Positions 43,972 through 52,121 of a stretch of DNA of 64,000 bases are shown here, one piece after another; the first letter of the stretch is position 1, and every line of letters begins with the position of its first letter. The DNA is from VAZQ01 sp963841705 (GTDB lineage Bacteria > Pseudomonadota > Alphaproteobacteria > Rhizobiales > Xanthobacteraceae): positions 23,456-87,455 of the forward strand of contig CAWJDY010000076.1 of NCBI GenBank assembly GCA_963841705.1, in the 5' to 3' direction. The notes below the pieces were generated by a model. The model was not told the origin of the DNA, made no database searches, and saw nothing but the letters and a program-made list of their open reading frames with translations. The position numbers and the translations under genes were made by a program.

Positions 43972-45078
43972 TCAACTCCGCGCTGCACGGTCCTCTATCA
44001 GCTCGGTCGCTGTGATCTCGATGCCGAAGCCTGCGAGCCCGACATAGGTCATCTTGGTCGACGTCAGCAGCCGAATGGAGGTTATCCCGAGGTCCTTGAG
44101 GATCTGGGCTCCGAGCCCAACCTCGCGCCATTGCCGCGAGCGCGCGAACTCGGATCCGGTCGAGCCGGAGTGCGGGATGGCGTGAGTGGGCACGCCGGCA
44201 GCGCCGTCGCGCAGGAAAACGATCACCCCGCGTCCTTCCTGCTTGAAGCGCTCCAACGCCGAGTGGACCGAATGCGCTCCACCGAAAACGTCGCGAATGA
44301 TGTCGGCGCGGTGCAGCCGGGCCGGGACATCCTTGCCGCTGCCGATCCGGCCGTAAACAAACGCCATGTGCTGAATGGCGTCGAACGGGGTGACATAGGC
44401 GTAACCCTGAAGCGTCCCGATGCTGCTCTTCACCGGAAACTCGCCAATGCGCTTGACCAGCTTGTCCCGCGTCTGCCGATACGCGATCAGATCCGCTATG
44501 GAAACCTGGTTGAGCTTATGCCGGGCCGCAAATCCTGCGACGCCTGGACCGCGCATGACGGAGCCGTCGTCGTTCATCAACTCCGCGAGCACGCCGACCG
44601 GCGGCAAACCGGCAAGCCTGCAGAGGTCAATACAGGCCTCGGTATGCCCGGATCGCATCAGCACACCGCCGTCCTTGGCGACCAGCGGAAACACGTGACC
44701 CGGGCGCACGAAGTCGCTCGCGCCGCTGTTGTCGTTGGCAAGCGCGCGCACCGTGTTGTTGCGCTCCTCCGCCGAGATCCCGGTGGTGAGACCGTGACGG
44801 CAATCGACCGAGACCGTGAACGCGGTGCCGAGCGGCGCATCGTTGGCCGCCACCATCGGGTCCAGATGCAAGCGCTTGGCATGCTCGGCCGAGAGCGGAG
44901 CGCAGACGATGCCCGAGGTGTTGCGAATGACGAAGGCCATTTTTTCCGGCGTGCAGAGCGATGCCGCAACGAACAAATCGCCTTCGTTCTCGCGGTCGTC
45001 GTCGTCGGTGACGACCACGATCTCGCCTGCGGCGAAGGCGGCGATGACGGCCTCTACCCGCTGATGATCACCGTGCAC
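43972..45078 (-). CDS. ribB: 3,4-dihydroxy-2-butanone-4-phosphate synthase fused to a degenerate GTP cyclohydrolase II domain (RibBX type)
   Basis: Riboflavin pathway enzyme of about 368 residues. The N-terminal domain (about 1-200) is complete RibB: VVTDDDDRENEGDL, GIVCAPLS, GLTTGISAEERNNTV, RPGHVFPLVAK and RSGHTEACIDL. The C-terminal domain aligns with GTP cyclohydrolase II, but the region that normally holds three zinc cysteines reads ARLHRADIIRDVFGGAHSVH with no cysteine, so it is probably inactive, as in known RibBX proteins. The frame is open to an ATG at 45201 that would overlap aroC by 77 bases; the GTG at 45078 gives a normal-length N-terminus but no clear ribosome site, so translation coupled to aroC is likely. 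Confidence 0.88.
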   Translation of the reverse strand: MHGDHQRVEAVIAAFAAGEIVVVTDDDDRENEGDLFVAASLCTPEKMAFVIRNTSGIVCAPLSAEHAKRLHLDPMVAANDAPLGTAFTVSVDCRHGLTTGISAEERNNTVRALANDNSGASDFVRPGHVFPLVAKDGGVLMRSGHTEACIDLCRLAGLPPVGVLAELMNDDGSVMRGPGVAGFAARHKLNQVSIADLIAYRQTRDKLVKRIGEFPVKSSIGTLQGYAYVTPFDAIQHMAFVYGRIGSGKDVPARLHRADIIRDVFGGAHSVHSALERFKQEGRGVIVFLRDGAAGVPTHAIPHSGSTGSEFARSRQWREVGLGAQILKDLGITSIRLLTSTKMTYVGLAGFGIEITATELIEDRAARS

Positions 45079-45124
45079 GCGATTAACTCGCAGTACTGCG
45101 TTTTCATGGAAATCAATCCGCTGC

Positions 45125-46249
45125 TCACGCTTCGGGACGCGTAAACGGCCATGGCGGCTGCTCTCCGATCTGCCCACGGTGACGCAGATAATGATCGGCA
45201 AGAACGCACGCGACCATGGCTTCCCCGATCGGCACGGCGCGAATTCCGACGCAGGGATCGTGGCGCCCCTTGGTGACGATCTCGGTATCGGCTCCGTACC
45301 GATCGACGGTGCGCCGGGGCGTCAAGATGGACGAGGTCGGTTTCACCGCGAAACGGCAGACAATCGGCTGTCCCGTGGAGATCCCGCCGAGAATGCCGCC
45401 GGCTTGGTTGGACAAAAAAACGGGTTTTCCATCGTTGCCCATGCGCATCTCATCCGCGTTCTCTTCCCCGCTGAGCGCGGCAGCCGCGAAGCCCGCTCCA
45501 ATCTCCACTCCTTTGACCGCATTGATGCCCATCAATGCGGCCGCGAGATCGCCATCAAGCTTGCCGTAGACCGGCGCGCCAAGCCCTGCCGGAACGCCTT
45601 CCGCCACCACTTCTATGACCGCTCCTACCGATGATCCGCGCTTGCGGATGTTGTCGAGATATCCTTCGAAGAGCTGGGCCTGCTCGGGATCAGGACAGAA
45701 GAACGGATTACGCTCCACTTCGTCCCAGCTCCAGCGTGCGCGTTCGATCCTGTGCGACCCCATCTGGACGAGTGCTGCCCGCACCCTCATGCCCGGTACG
45801 AGCTTGCGCGCAATCGCTCCGGCGGCAACCCGCATTGCGGTCTCGCGTGCGGATTGACGGCCACCGCCGCGAAAGTCGCGGATCCCGTATTTGATGTCAT
45901 AGGTGTAGTCGGCGTGGCCGGGCCGATACTTGTCGCTGATCTCGGAATAATCCTTCGAGCGCTGATCGACATTCTCGATGACGAGGCCGATGGGCGTACC
46001 GGTCGTGACCTGCGTGCCGGTGGCGGGGTCGGCGAACACCCCGGAAAGAATTTTCACCGCATCCGGCTCGCGACGCTGACTGGTGAAGCGTGAGTTCCCC
46101 GGCCGGCGCTTGTCCAGATAAGGCTGGATGTCAGCCTCGGTCAGAGGAATGCCGGGCGGGCATCCATCCACCACGCAGCCGATGGCCGGACCATGGCTCT
46201 CGCCGAACGTCGTGACCCGAAAAACGTGGCCAAAGGTATTGAACGACAT
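45125..46249 (-). CDS. aroC: Chorismate synthase
   Basis: Last enzyme of the shikimate pathway, 374 residues, converting EPSP to chorismate with reduced FMN. Signatures: FGHVFRVTTFGESHGPAIGC at the N-terminus, RRPGNSRFTSQRREPD, GTPIGLVIENVD, RPGHADYTYDIKYG, RGGGRQSARETAMRVAAGA and GRHDPCVGIRAVPIGEAM near the end. It lies 56 bases after the DnaJ-like gene on the same strand and runs into ribB, a familiar rhizobial order; the fabI often found nearby in rhizobia is absent here. Confidence 0.97.
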   Translation of the reverse strand: MSFNTFGHVFRVTTFGESHGPAIGCVVDGCPPGIPLTEADIQPYLDKRRPGNSRFTSQRREPDAVKILSGVFADPATGTQVTTGTPIGLVIENVDQRSKDYSEISDKYRPGHADYTYDIKYGIRDFRGGGRQSARETAMRVAAGAIARKLVPGMRVRAALVQMGSHRIERARWSWDEVERNPFFCPDPEQAQLFEGYLDNIRKRGSSVGAVIEVVAEGVPAGLGAPVYGKLDGDLAAALMGINAVKGVEIGAGFAAAALSGEENADEMRMGNDGKPVFLSNQAGGILGGISTGQPIVCRFAVKPTSSILTPRRTVDRYGADTEIVTKGRHDPCVGIRAVPIGEAMVACVLADHYLRHRGQIGEQPPWPFTRPEA

Positions 46250-46305
46250 GAGTTCCTGCCGGCCGCGGGTTGGTAACCGGCGGACCGAACGAGGTCAACG
46301 CGAGG

Positions 46306-47304
46306 CTACGACCCTATATCCTTGCGCGGGTCATACCGCTTTCGCTCGTGCCACTTGCGCATCAACTCGTTGAGGTCGGCATCGGCGCGATCCGGGAGCA
46401 TGATCCGCACGGTTGCGAGAAGGTCGCCCCTGCCCTCTCTGGCTGGAAAGCCCCTCCCCTTCAGTCGGAACGTGCGCCCCGAATTTGTCCCGGCGGGGAT
46501 CGCAAGCTCGACCTCCCCGTCCAGGGTTGGCACGCGCACCTTGCCGCCGAGCACCGCCTCATAAAGCGCGATGGGAAGGTCGATCCGCAGATCGGCCCCG
46601 GAGCGCTTGAAAAGCGGATGCGGGGCCACCGCAACCGTAATCAGGAGATCGCCGGCACGGCCGCTTGGACCCGTTGTCCCCTGCCCCTTCAACCTGATCT
46701 GCTGGCCATCGGCGAGGCCTGCCGGGATTTTGACCTCGATCTCCTTTCCCGTCGGCAGCTGCACTCTCTTCGTCACACCCTTTGCGGATTCCGCCAGGGT
46801 TATTGAGAGCGAAGCCGTAACGTCGCCGCCGTGGCCACCGGATTGAGTGGTGGTGCCGGAATCATCGAAATCAACGCCGAATCCAGCTCCTGGCCGTGCC
46901 CGGGGCCCCCGTCCCATGCCGCCTCCGAACGCCTCTTTGAGGATGTCTTCGAAAGCACCGAAGCCGCGCCCGCTGCCGCGGTGAATGCCGTCAGCACCCC
47001 ACGTGAACGTCTCGAACCCGCCCGCCTGGCCGAAACCCCCGCGGCCCCGACTGCCAAACCCCTCGAAGCCGTGAAAGCGCGGCTTGCCCTCCGCATCGAT
47101 TTCCCCGCGGTCATAGGCCTTCCGCTTGGCTTCGTCGCCAACGATCTCATACGCCGCATTCAATTCGGAAAAGCGGGAGGCCGCACGCGAATCATGCTTG
47201 TTGGCATCCGGGTGCAACTTTTTGGCGAGTTTCCGGAATGCGCTCTTGATCTCAGCGGCACTTGCTCCCTTTGACACCCCGAGGACGTCATAGGGGTCGC
47301 GCAT
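46306..47304 (-). CDS. DnaJ-class co-chaperone without zinc domain (CbpA/DjlA-like)
   Basis: J-domain protein of 332 residues. The J domain (1-70) has RDPYDVLGVSKGASAAEIKS and the HPD tripeptide in KLHPDANKHD, followed by a Gly/Phe-rich linker (about 75-165) and the two-part DnaJ C-terminal substrate-binding domain (VTASLSITLAESAKGVTKRV, VKIPAGLADGQQIRLKG, DLRIDLPIALYEAVLGG). The CxxCxGxG zinc fingers of classical DnaJ are absent, so it is a CbpA-type helper of DnaK. Start ATG 47304 follows TGGAGGGTTGAAG, a strong ribosome site. Confidence 0.93.
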   Translation of the reverse strand: MRDPYDVLGVSKGASAAEIKSAFRKLAKKLHPDANKHDSRAASRFSELNAAYEIVGDEAKRKAYDRGEIDAEGKPRFHGFEGFGSRGRGGFGQAGGFETFTWGADGIHRGSGRGFGAFEDILKEAFGGGMGRGPRARPGAGFGVDFDDSGTTTQSGGHGGDVTASLSITLAESAKGVTKRVQLPTGKEIEVKIPAGLADGQQIRLKGQGTTGPSGRAGDLLITVAVAPHPLFKRSGADLRIDLPIALYEAVLGGKVRVPTLDGEVELAIPAGTNSGRTFRLKGRGFPAREGRGDLLATVRIMLPDRADADLNELMRKWHERKRYDPRKDIGS

Positions 47305-47553
47305 CTTCAACCCTCCAAACCGGCATACGCGTCCTCATTGGAGCAACCCACCAACCCCGCCAATTATGTGGGGAGGTTGGCAGCGGAGCGCAACAATATG
47401 AGGTTGCTCGTGATTCTTCGAGGGCCTGGCGCGGGCCCAGGCACCACAGCAGGTTCGACACCGCCGATTTCAGCGCGGCGCCGGGCAAAAGATAGTGGGA
47501 TGGTCACGCCCCTTATTGCTCACCCGCAGGGCGCCGAGCAACGTGCAACCTCG

Positions 47554-48042
47554 CTAGGACTGCGGCGACGTCTTGATGTCCGACGAATTCTTCCACGTCC
47601 GCAAGCGTCGGACCTGCCATTTGCCGCGATCCACGCGGCAGCCGGCGCCATGGAGCCAAGCTTCGCCTCCGTCCTTGACATAGCTCGCGAGAAAATCGCG
47701 GCACACGCTGCCTTCCTGCGTGTAGGCCGAAGCCAGCGGCGTGATGGTGCCGCGTGCGCCGGTCCTTGGATTTTCCCAAGGCATGCTGACGTCCTTGCCA
47801 CCCTTGCTTAGAGCGTCACTCGCTACCGCGCGCGCGATCGTGAGGTCTGCTTCCGACGGCGCTTGCATGAGCGGCTTCGGGGTGGCGAGGTGAAGCGAGC
47901 CGCCGTGCTGCGCGGCCCCTTCATCTTTGGCAAACAAGTTGTCCAGCTGATAGGAGAAGCTGCAGCCCGCCAGCGCGAGCGTGAGCGCGGCCGCGCACCC
48001 CCGGATGCAGCGGTACACAAGCGCGTGCGATCGCGACGGCAT
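47554..48042 (-). CDS. RT0821/Lpp0805-type surface lipoprotein
   Basis: Putative outer-membrane lipoprotein of 162 residues. The lipobox LALAGC places the acylated cysteine at residue 27, after a basic N-terminus and hydrophobic core. The mature part ends with the domain TPLASAYTQEGSVCRDFLAS, WLHGAGCRVDRGKWQVRR, which resembles the RT0821/Lpp0805 and 17-kDa-antigen-like surface proteins of alphaproteobacteria. Function unknown. It is divergent from pdxH with 68 bases between starts and leftward-upstream of the DnaJ-like gene (249-base gap). Confidence 0.82.
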   Translation of the reverse strand: MPSRSHALVYRCIRGCAAALTLALAGCSFSYQLDNLFAKDEGAAQHGGSLHLATPKPLMQAPSEADLTIARAVASDALSKGGKDVSMPWENPRTGARGTITPLASAYTQEGSVCRDFLASYVKDGGEAWLHGAGCRVDRGKWQVRRLRTWKNSSDIKTSPQS

Positions 48043-48110
48043 TCCTCTATATACCCAGATGTTGGGATGTAACGCTTGGCGCCAGCGCCGCCACTTGGGG
48101 ACTCCGCACG

Positions 48111-48752
48111 TTGTCAGAATCGGCTCCCATAGAACACCCGAGCTGGTTAACGACCGGTGATTTTACCGAAGCCGACGAGCCGCTGCGCCTGTTTGCCGCC
48201 TGGTTCGCGGATGCGACAAGGAGCGAGCCACGCGATCCGACCGCGATGGCGCTCGCCACGGTCGATGCGGATGGCCTGCCCAATGTTCGCATGGTCCTCA
48301 TGAAGGGTTTCGACGAACGGGGATTCGTCTTCTACACCAACATGGCCAGCCAAAAAGGGCAGGAGTTGGACGCAACCCATCGCGCCGCCTTGCTGTTTCA
48401 TTGGAAATCATCCAATCGACAAGTCCGATTGCGCGGACCCGTAGGCAGGGTCGACGATGCCGAGGCGAATGCGTATTTCGCGACCCGCCCCCGCCTTGCC
48501 CAGATTGGCGCATGGGCCAGCAAGCAATCCGCCCCACTGGAAAGTCGGCATGCTTTCGAGCAGGCTATTGCCCGTCACGTGGCGAAATTTGCGCTGGGCG
48601 AGGTGCCCCGACCACTGAATTGGTCCGGATACCGGCTGGTGCCGCTCATCATGGAGTTCTGGCAGGATCGGCCGTTTCGATTGCATGACCGGGTCGAGTT
48701 TCGCCGCGAGGGCTTGGATGCACCCTGGCGCAAAACGCGGCTTTACCCTTGA
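48111..48752 (+). CDS. pdxH: Pyridoxamine 5'-phosphate oxidase
   Basis: FMN enzyme of 213 residues that oxidises pyridoxine or pyridoxamine phosphate to PLP. Blocks present: DPTAMALATVDADGLPNVRM, VLMKGFDERGFVFYTNMASQ, RAALLFHWKSSNRQVRLRGP, ATRPRLAQIGAWASKQSAPL and the conserved C-terminus RLHDRVEFRRE...WRKTRLYP. The start is a TTG at 48111 preceded by a GGGGA; no ATG occurs in frame before MALATVD, deep inside the domain, so TTG is the best choice. An SDR gene follows 36 bases after its stop on the same strand. Confidence 0.95.
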   Translation: MSESAPIEHPSWLTTGDFTEADEPLRLFAAWFADATRSEPRDPTAMALATVDADGLPNVRMVLMKGFDERGFVFYTNMASQKGQELDATHRAALLFHWKSSNRQVRLRGPVGRVDDAEANAYFATRPRLAQIGAWASKQSAPLESRHAFEQAIARHVAKFALGEVPRPLNWSGYRLVPLIMEFWQDRPFRLHDRVEFRREGLDAPWRKTRLYP

Positions 48753-48788
48753 GGCTCCGATGCGGCCACCCCTCGCCAATCCCCCGAC

Positions 48789-49538
48789 ATGACCAGGCCA
48801 AACAGTCCGCGGCGAACTCTCCTTCTGACCGGGGCAAGCCGGGGCATCGGCCATGCCACCGTCAAGCGGTTCTCCGCGGCGGGCTGGCGGGTCATTACCT
48901 GCTCGCGGCACGCCTTCCCCGAGAACTGCCCATGGGAGATGGGGCCGGAAGACCACATTCAGCTCGACCTTTCGGACCCGGAGCAGACGCTTACCGCAAT
49001 CACCGAGATCAAGCAGCGGCTGGACCCGCCGGAGCTCAACGCGCTGGTGAACAACGCAGCGATCTCTCCCAAGGCGGATGCAGGAAAGCGCCTGTCCTCC
49101 ATCGAGACCACGATCGACGTTTGGGAACACGTATTCCGGGTGAATTTCCTCGCGCCCATCATGCTTGCGCGTGGTCTGCTCGAGGAGCTCAAAGCCGCAA
49201 AGGGCTCCGTGGTGAACGTGACTTCGATTGCAGGCTCCCGGGTACACCCGTTCGCAGGCGCCGCCTACGCCACGTCGAAAGCCGCGCTGGCCGCGCTGAC
49301 GCGGGAAATGGCTGCTGATTTCGGCCCGCTCGGGGTTCGCGTCAACGCCATTGCTCCGGGCGAGATCGATACCCAAATGCTCTCTCCCGGCACGGAAGAG
49401 ATCGTGGCGCATCAAATCCCGATGCATCGCCTCGGTACCCCCGACGAGGTAGCCAAGATCATTTACGTGCTGTGCACCGACACTTCATCCTACTTGAACG
49501 GCGCCGAAATTCACATCAATGGCGGACAGCATGTCTAG
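48789..49538 (+). CDS. Short-chain dehydrogenase/reductase
   Basis: Classical SDR of 249 residues. The NAD(P)-binding motif is LTGASRGIGHATVKRF, followed by NNAAIS, catalytic Ser in NVTSIAGSRV, and YATSK for the Tyr/Lys pair; the C-terminal NGAEIHINGGQHV is typical. The substrate is not predictable. It follows pdxH closely and converges on corA with two bases between stops. Confidence 0.9.
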   Translation: MTRPNSPRRTLLLTGASRGIGHATVKRFSAAGWRVITCSRHAFPENCPWEMGPEDHIQLDLSDPEQTLTAITEIKQRLDPPELNALVNNAAISPKADAGKRLSSIETTIDVWEHVFRVNFLAPIMLARGLLEELKAAKGSVVNVTSIAGSRVHPFAGAAYATSKAALAALTREMAADFGPLGVRVNAIAPGEIDTQMLSPGTEEIVAHQIPMHRLGTPDEVAKIIYVLCTDTSSYLNGAEIHINGGQHV

Positions 49539-49540
49539 AA

Positions 49541-50512
49541 TCACAGCCATTTCTTCCACTTGAAGAAATAATAGGGCAGCGCCGACGCCAGAACCATCAG
49601 GGCAATCGCCACCGGGTAGCCGTAGAACCAATCGAGCTCCGGCATGTGCTTGAAGTTCATGCCGTAGACCGACGCGATCAGCGTAGGCGGCATGAGCCCG
49701 ACCGCCGCGACCGAAAATATCTTGATGATGTTGTTTTGCTCGATGGTGACGACACCCAGCATGGCATCGAGCAGGAACTGAATCTTGTTGGAGAGATAGG
49801 CGGCATGGTCCGACAGGGAATGGACGTCGCGCTGCATACCGCGCAGCTGGGCTCGCGGCTCTTTCGGCCAGCGCATGGTGTCAGCTTCATTAGCCAGATA
49901 AAGCAGAAGGCGGCCAATGGAGACCAGGCTCTCGCGCACCTTGGAGGCGAGGTCGCCTTTGCGACCGATGGCCCGGAGGATCTGGTTATAGCTGCGATCG
50001 GCTCGTCCGCCTTCCGGCTCGAATATGTCATGGGAGATTTGGTCGACCTCTCCGCCGATGCGCTCCAGAATATCGGCTGTGCGGTCGATAACGGCATCAA
50101 GCAGGTCCATCAGCACCGATTCCCCGCTGACCGCGGGCGAGCAGACGCGGGCAAGCTTGTTGCCGACAATCAAGAACGGGCGCGGCTCCTCGTAACGAAC
50201 GGTGATCAGCCGGTGCCCGGATAATATGAAGGTGATCGGCGTGGTCCTTGGGGTGGGACTATCGGCCTGAGACATCAACGTGGCCGTCATGTATCGCGCC
50301 CCATTCTCCACATAGAGGCGGCTGGTGACTTCGATCTCCTGCATTTCTTCGCGGGTCGGAACCGCAATACCGACCTTGTGCTCCACTATCCTGTCTTCCT
50401 GGGTATTCGGATTGACCAGGTCGAACCAGACCGAGGCGTCAGGCACGTCTTCCTTCGACGCGACCGGAATGCGCTCAAGGGAGGTATCGCGCGGAACGTA
50501 GACCCAGAGCAT
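49541..50512 (-). CDS. CorA-family magnesium/divalent cation transporter
   Basis: Protein of 323 residues with a large cytoplasmic N-terminal domain, long helices (about 150-255) and two C-terminal membrane segments joined by the loop holding the family motif YGMNFKHMPEL. The end is YYFFKWKKWL, basic as expected in the cytoplasm. It forms a pentameric channel for Mg2+ or related ions. The frame is open 59 codons upstream, but ATG 50512 (MLWVYVPRD) is preceded by GCGGAGGGGTC and is clearly the start. Confidence 0.94.
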   Translation of the reverse strand: MLWVYVPRDTSLERIPVASKEDVPDASVWFDLVNPNTQEDRIVEHKVGIAVPTREEMQEIEVTSRLYVENGARYMTATLMSQADSPTPRTTPITFILSGHRLITVRYEEPRPFLIVGNKLARVCSPAVSGESVLMDLLDAVIDRTADILERIGGEVDQISHDIFEPEGGRADRSYNQILRAIGRKGDLASKVRESLVSIGRLLLYLANEADTMRWPKEPRAQLRGMQRDVHSLSDHAAYLSNKIQFLLDAMLGVVTIEQNNIIKIFSVAAVGLMPPTLIASVYGMNFKHMPELDWFYGYPVAIALMVLASALPYYFFKWKKWL

Positions 50513-50771
50513 GACCCCTCCGCGATGTCCGACTGCACAATCCGGGGGATCGAGATCCCACGCCACGATGCGCCCTGGGCTTCTTATAACCGCGTTGGGT
50601 GACAATCCATATGAATTTGGCTGAGCGGCTACGGATGCAAATTCAGCCTGCTGCGCCAAAGACGAGCGCCGCTGGCCATGCCGCGACATGGTCCAGCGGC
50701 ACCGTCAACGGGGTTGATGCAGACCGATTTGGAAATGCGCAGAAGCGGATCAGATGAGGCTGGCGACCAGA

Positions 50772-50963
50772 TCAGGCCGCCATGTCGCGACGCTTCTCCT
50801 CATCGGGCGTGGTGGCCGGCGCGGAAGCGGTGCTCTTCACGTCCTGTTTGAACTGCAGCGCGGCGACAACTGCCGATATTCCGATGGATCCATAACGGCT
50901 GTGGAGGTTCGAGTTGTTATCGTGAGTATCCTGCTTGGAGGGGCTGGTGGTCTTTTTGGTCAT
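50772..50963 (-). CDS. Small hypothetical protein with RYGSIGISAVVAAL motif
   Basis: Protein of 63 residues: a polar N-terminus (MTKKTTSPSKQDTHDNN), a short conserved-looking segment RYGSIGISAVVAALQF and a polar tail. Small proteins with a similar RYGAIGISAV segment occur in Bradyrhizobium-like genomes; no function is known to me. ATG 50963 is preceded by GGAAGCGAAG, a plausible ribosome site. It stands alone between corA and the L,D-transpeptidase gene. Confidence 0.5.
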   Translation of the reverse strand: MTKKTTSPSKQDTHDNNSNLHSRYGSIGISAVVAALQFKQDVKSTASAPATTPDEEKRRDMAA

Positions 50964-51371
50964 CTTCGCTTCCATTGCTGTTTTTCTTGGAACGCTTCAC
51001 TCGATCAGCGCGTGGGGATGACGCGCGAGTGCGGCCGAAATGGGCAACAAATCGTGTGAGATCGTGGCATTTTGGCCTAAGTTCCACGCACGCCAGTGAA
51101 AATTCCCGCGTGGTGAACAAGACGTGAAGCTCGGGGTCGTCGCAAGAGGTCGGGTGAATTCGGCTTCGCGGCCGTTTAATTGCAGAGAAATTGGGCTTTC
51201 CCCAAGACCCCTCTCGCAAACTGCGACATTCCTGCAACAGGTTGCCGTTACAATTGAATTCGCACCGGTGTTTTACTGGAAGTAACGAGCGCTTTTAGCT
51301 AATTGAAACGGTACAGAGTCGAAAAGCTCGTTCGGCAGCGCCACCGCAAAGCGTGCGTAAGGGGGAAGTAA
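50964..51371. other. Intergenic region before the L,D-transpeptidase gene
   Basis: About 410 bases, less GC-rich than average, with no credible gene. It must contain the promoters of the small leftward protein and of the L,D-transpeptidase. I see no repeat or terminator in it. Confidence 0.35.
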
Positions 51372-52046
51372 ATGGCGAGAAGGGGGATTGCTTTTATTCT
51401 GGCCAGCCTGCTGCTGGGCGGATGCATGCAGGCCACGATAGATCCTGCGAGCGACGCGAACCTTACGCCGCGCGATCGCCGGCTCCTGGCCAATGCACCT
51501 TATCAGCGCATTGCGCTTCCATTCGACTACCAACGCTCGATCGTCGAGTATCATCGCAAGGAAGCCCCGGGTTCGATTGTGATCGATACCGACTCGCGGT
51601 ATCTCTACTACGTTCTCGCGGACAACAAGGCTATTCGCTACGGCGTGGCTGTAGGCGAAGAGGCATTGTCCTGGTACGGCATCGCCAGAGTTGGCCGCAA
51701 GGAAGAGTGGCCGACGTGGACGCCGACGGCAGAGATCAAGCGTCGTCTCGGCAATATTCCTGACTTCGTCGATGGTGGACCGCACAATCCCATGGGCGCG
51801 CGCGGTCTCTATCTCTACCAAGGTAACAAGGACACCCTGTTCCGCATCCACGGCACCAATCAGCCCGAGCATATCGGGCAGGCCGTCTCGTCCGGCTGCA
51901 TTCGGATGACCAATGAGGACGTGATCGACCTTTATAGTCGCGTCAAACTGGGCACGATCGTCGTGGTGCTTGCGCCCAAGCAAGGAGAGTCGCCGTTCAA
52001 CCCGAGGGTCGCAACGGCGGTACCGCAAGGTCCCAACAGCTTCTGA
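51372..52046 (+). CDS. L,D-transpeptidase (YkuD domain) lipoprotein
   Basis: Exported protein of 224 residues. The lipobox LLLGGC puts the lipid-modified cysteine at residue 18. The YkuD catalytic domain has His160 in RIHGTNQPEHIG and the nucleophile Cys176 in SSGCIRMTNEDVIDLY, so it should be active in making 3-3 cross-links or attaching proteins to peptidoglycan. The start follows GGGGGAAGTAA, a strong ribosome site. A good terminator lies 20 bases after the stop. Confidence 0.95.
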   Translation: MARRGIAFILASLLLGGCMQATIDPASDANLTPRDRRLLANAPYQRIALPFDYQRSIVEYHRKEAPGSIVIDTDSRYLYYVLADNKAIRYGVAVGEEALSWYGIARVGRKEEWPTWTPTAEIKRRLGNIPDFVDGGPHNPMGARGLYLYQGNKDTLFRIHGTNQPEHIGQAVSSGCIRMTNEDVIDLYSRVKLGTIVVVLAPKQGESPFNPRVATAVPQGPNSF

Positions 52047-52066
52047 TTCGTCTCGAGGGGGCCGGG

Positions 52067-52099
52067 AACGGCGCCGGGTGGGGGCCCGGCGCCGTTTCA
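52067..52099. terminator. Intrinsic terminator between convergent genes
   Basis: Perfect 12-base stem AACGGCGCCGGG / CCCGGCGCCGTT (52067-52078 and 52085-52096) with a six-base loop, followed on the plus strand by TTCACTTTC. It ends the L,D-transpeptidase transcript and, as a symmetric hairpin, may also help end the leftward aminotransferase transcript. Confidence 0.7.
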
Positions 52100-52121
52100 C
52101 TTTCACACTGCTGCGTACCGC

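Noticed and set aside
45079..45201. N-terminal extension of RibB up to ATG 45201
   Set aside because: It overlaps aroC by 77 bases and its sequence does not resemble RibB N-termini; kept only as an alternative start.
43856..47304. FMN riboswitch for the ribB transcript
   Set aside because: ribB lies directly behind aroC with no leader, and nothing like the conserved RFN-element core was seen upstream of aroC or the DnaJ-like gene.
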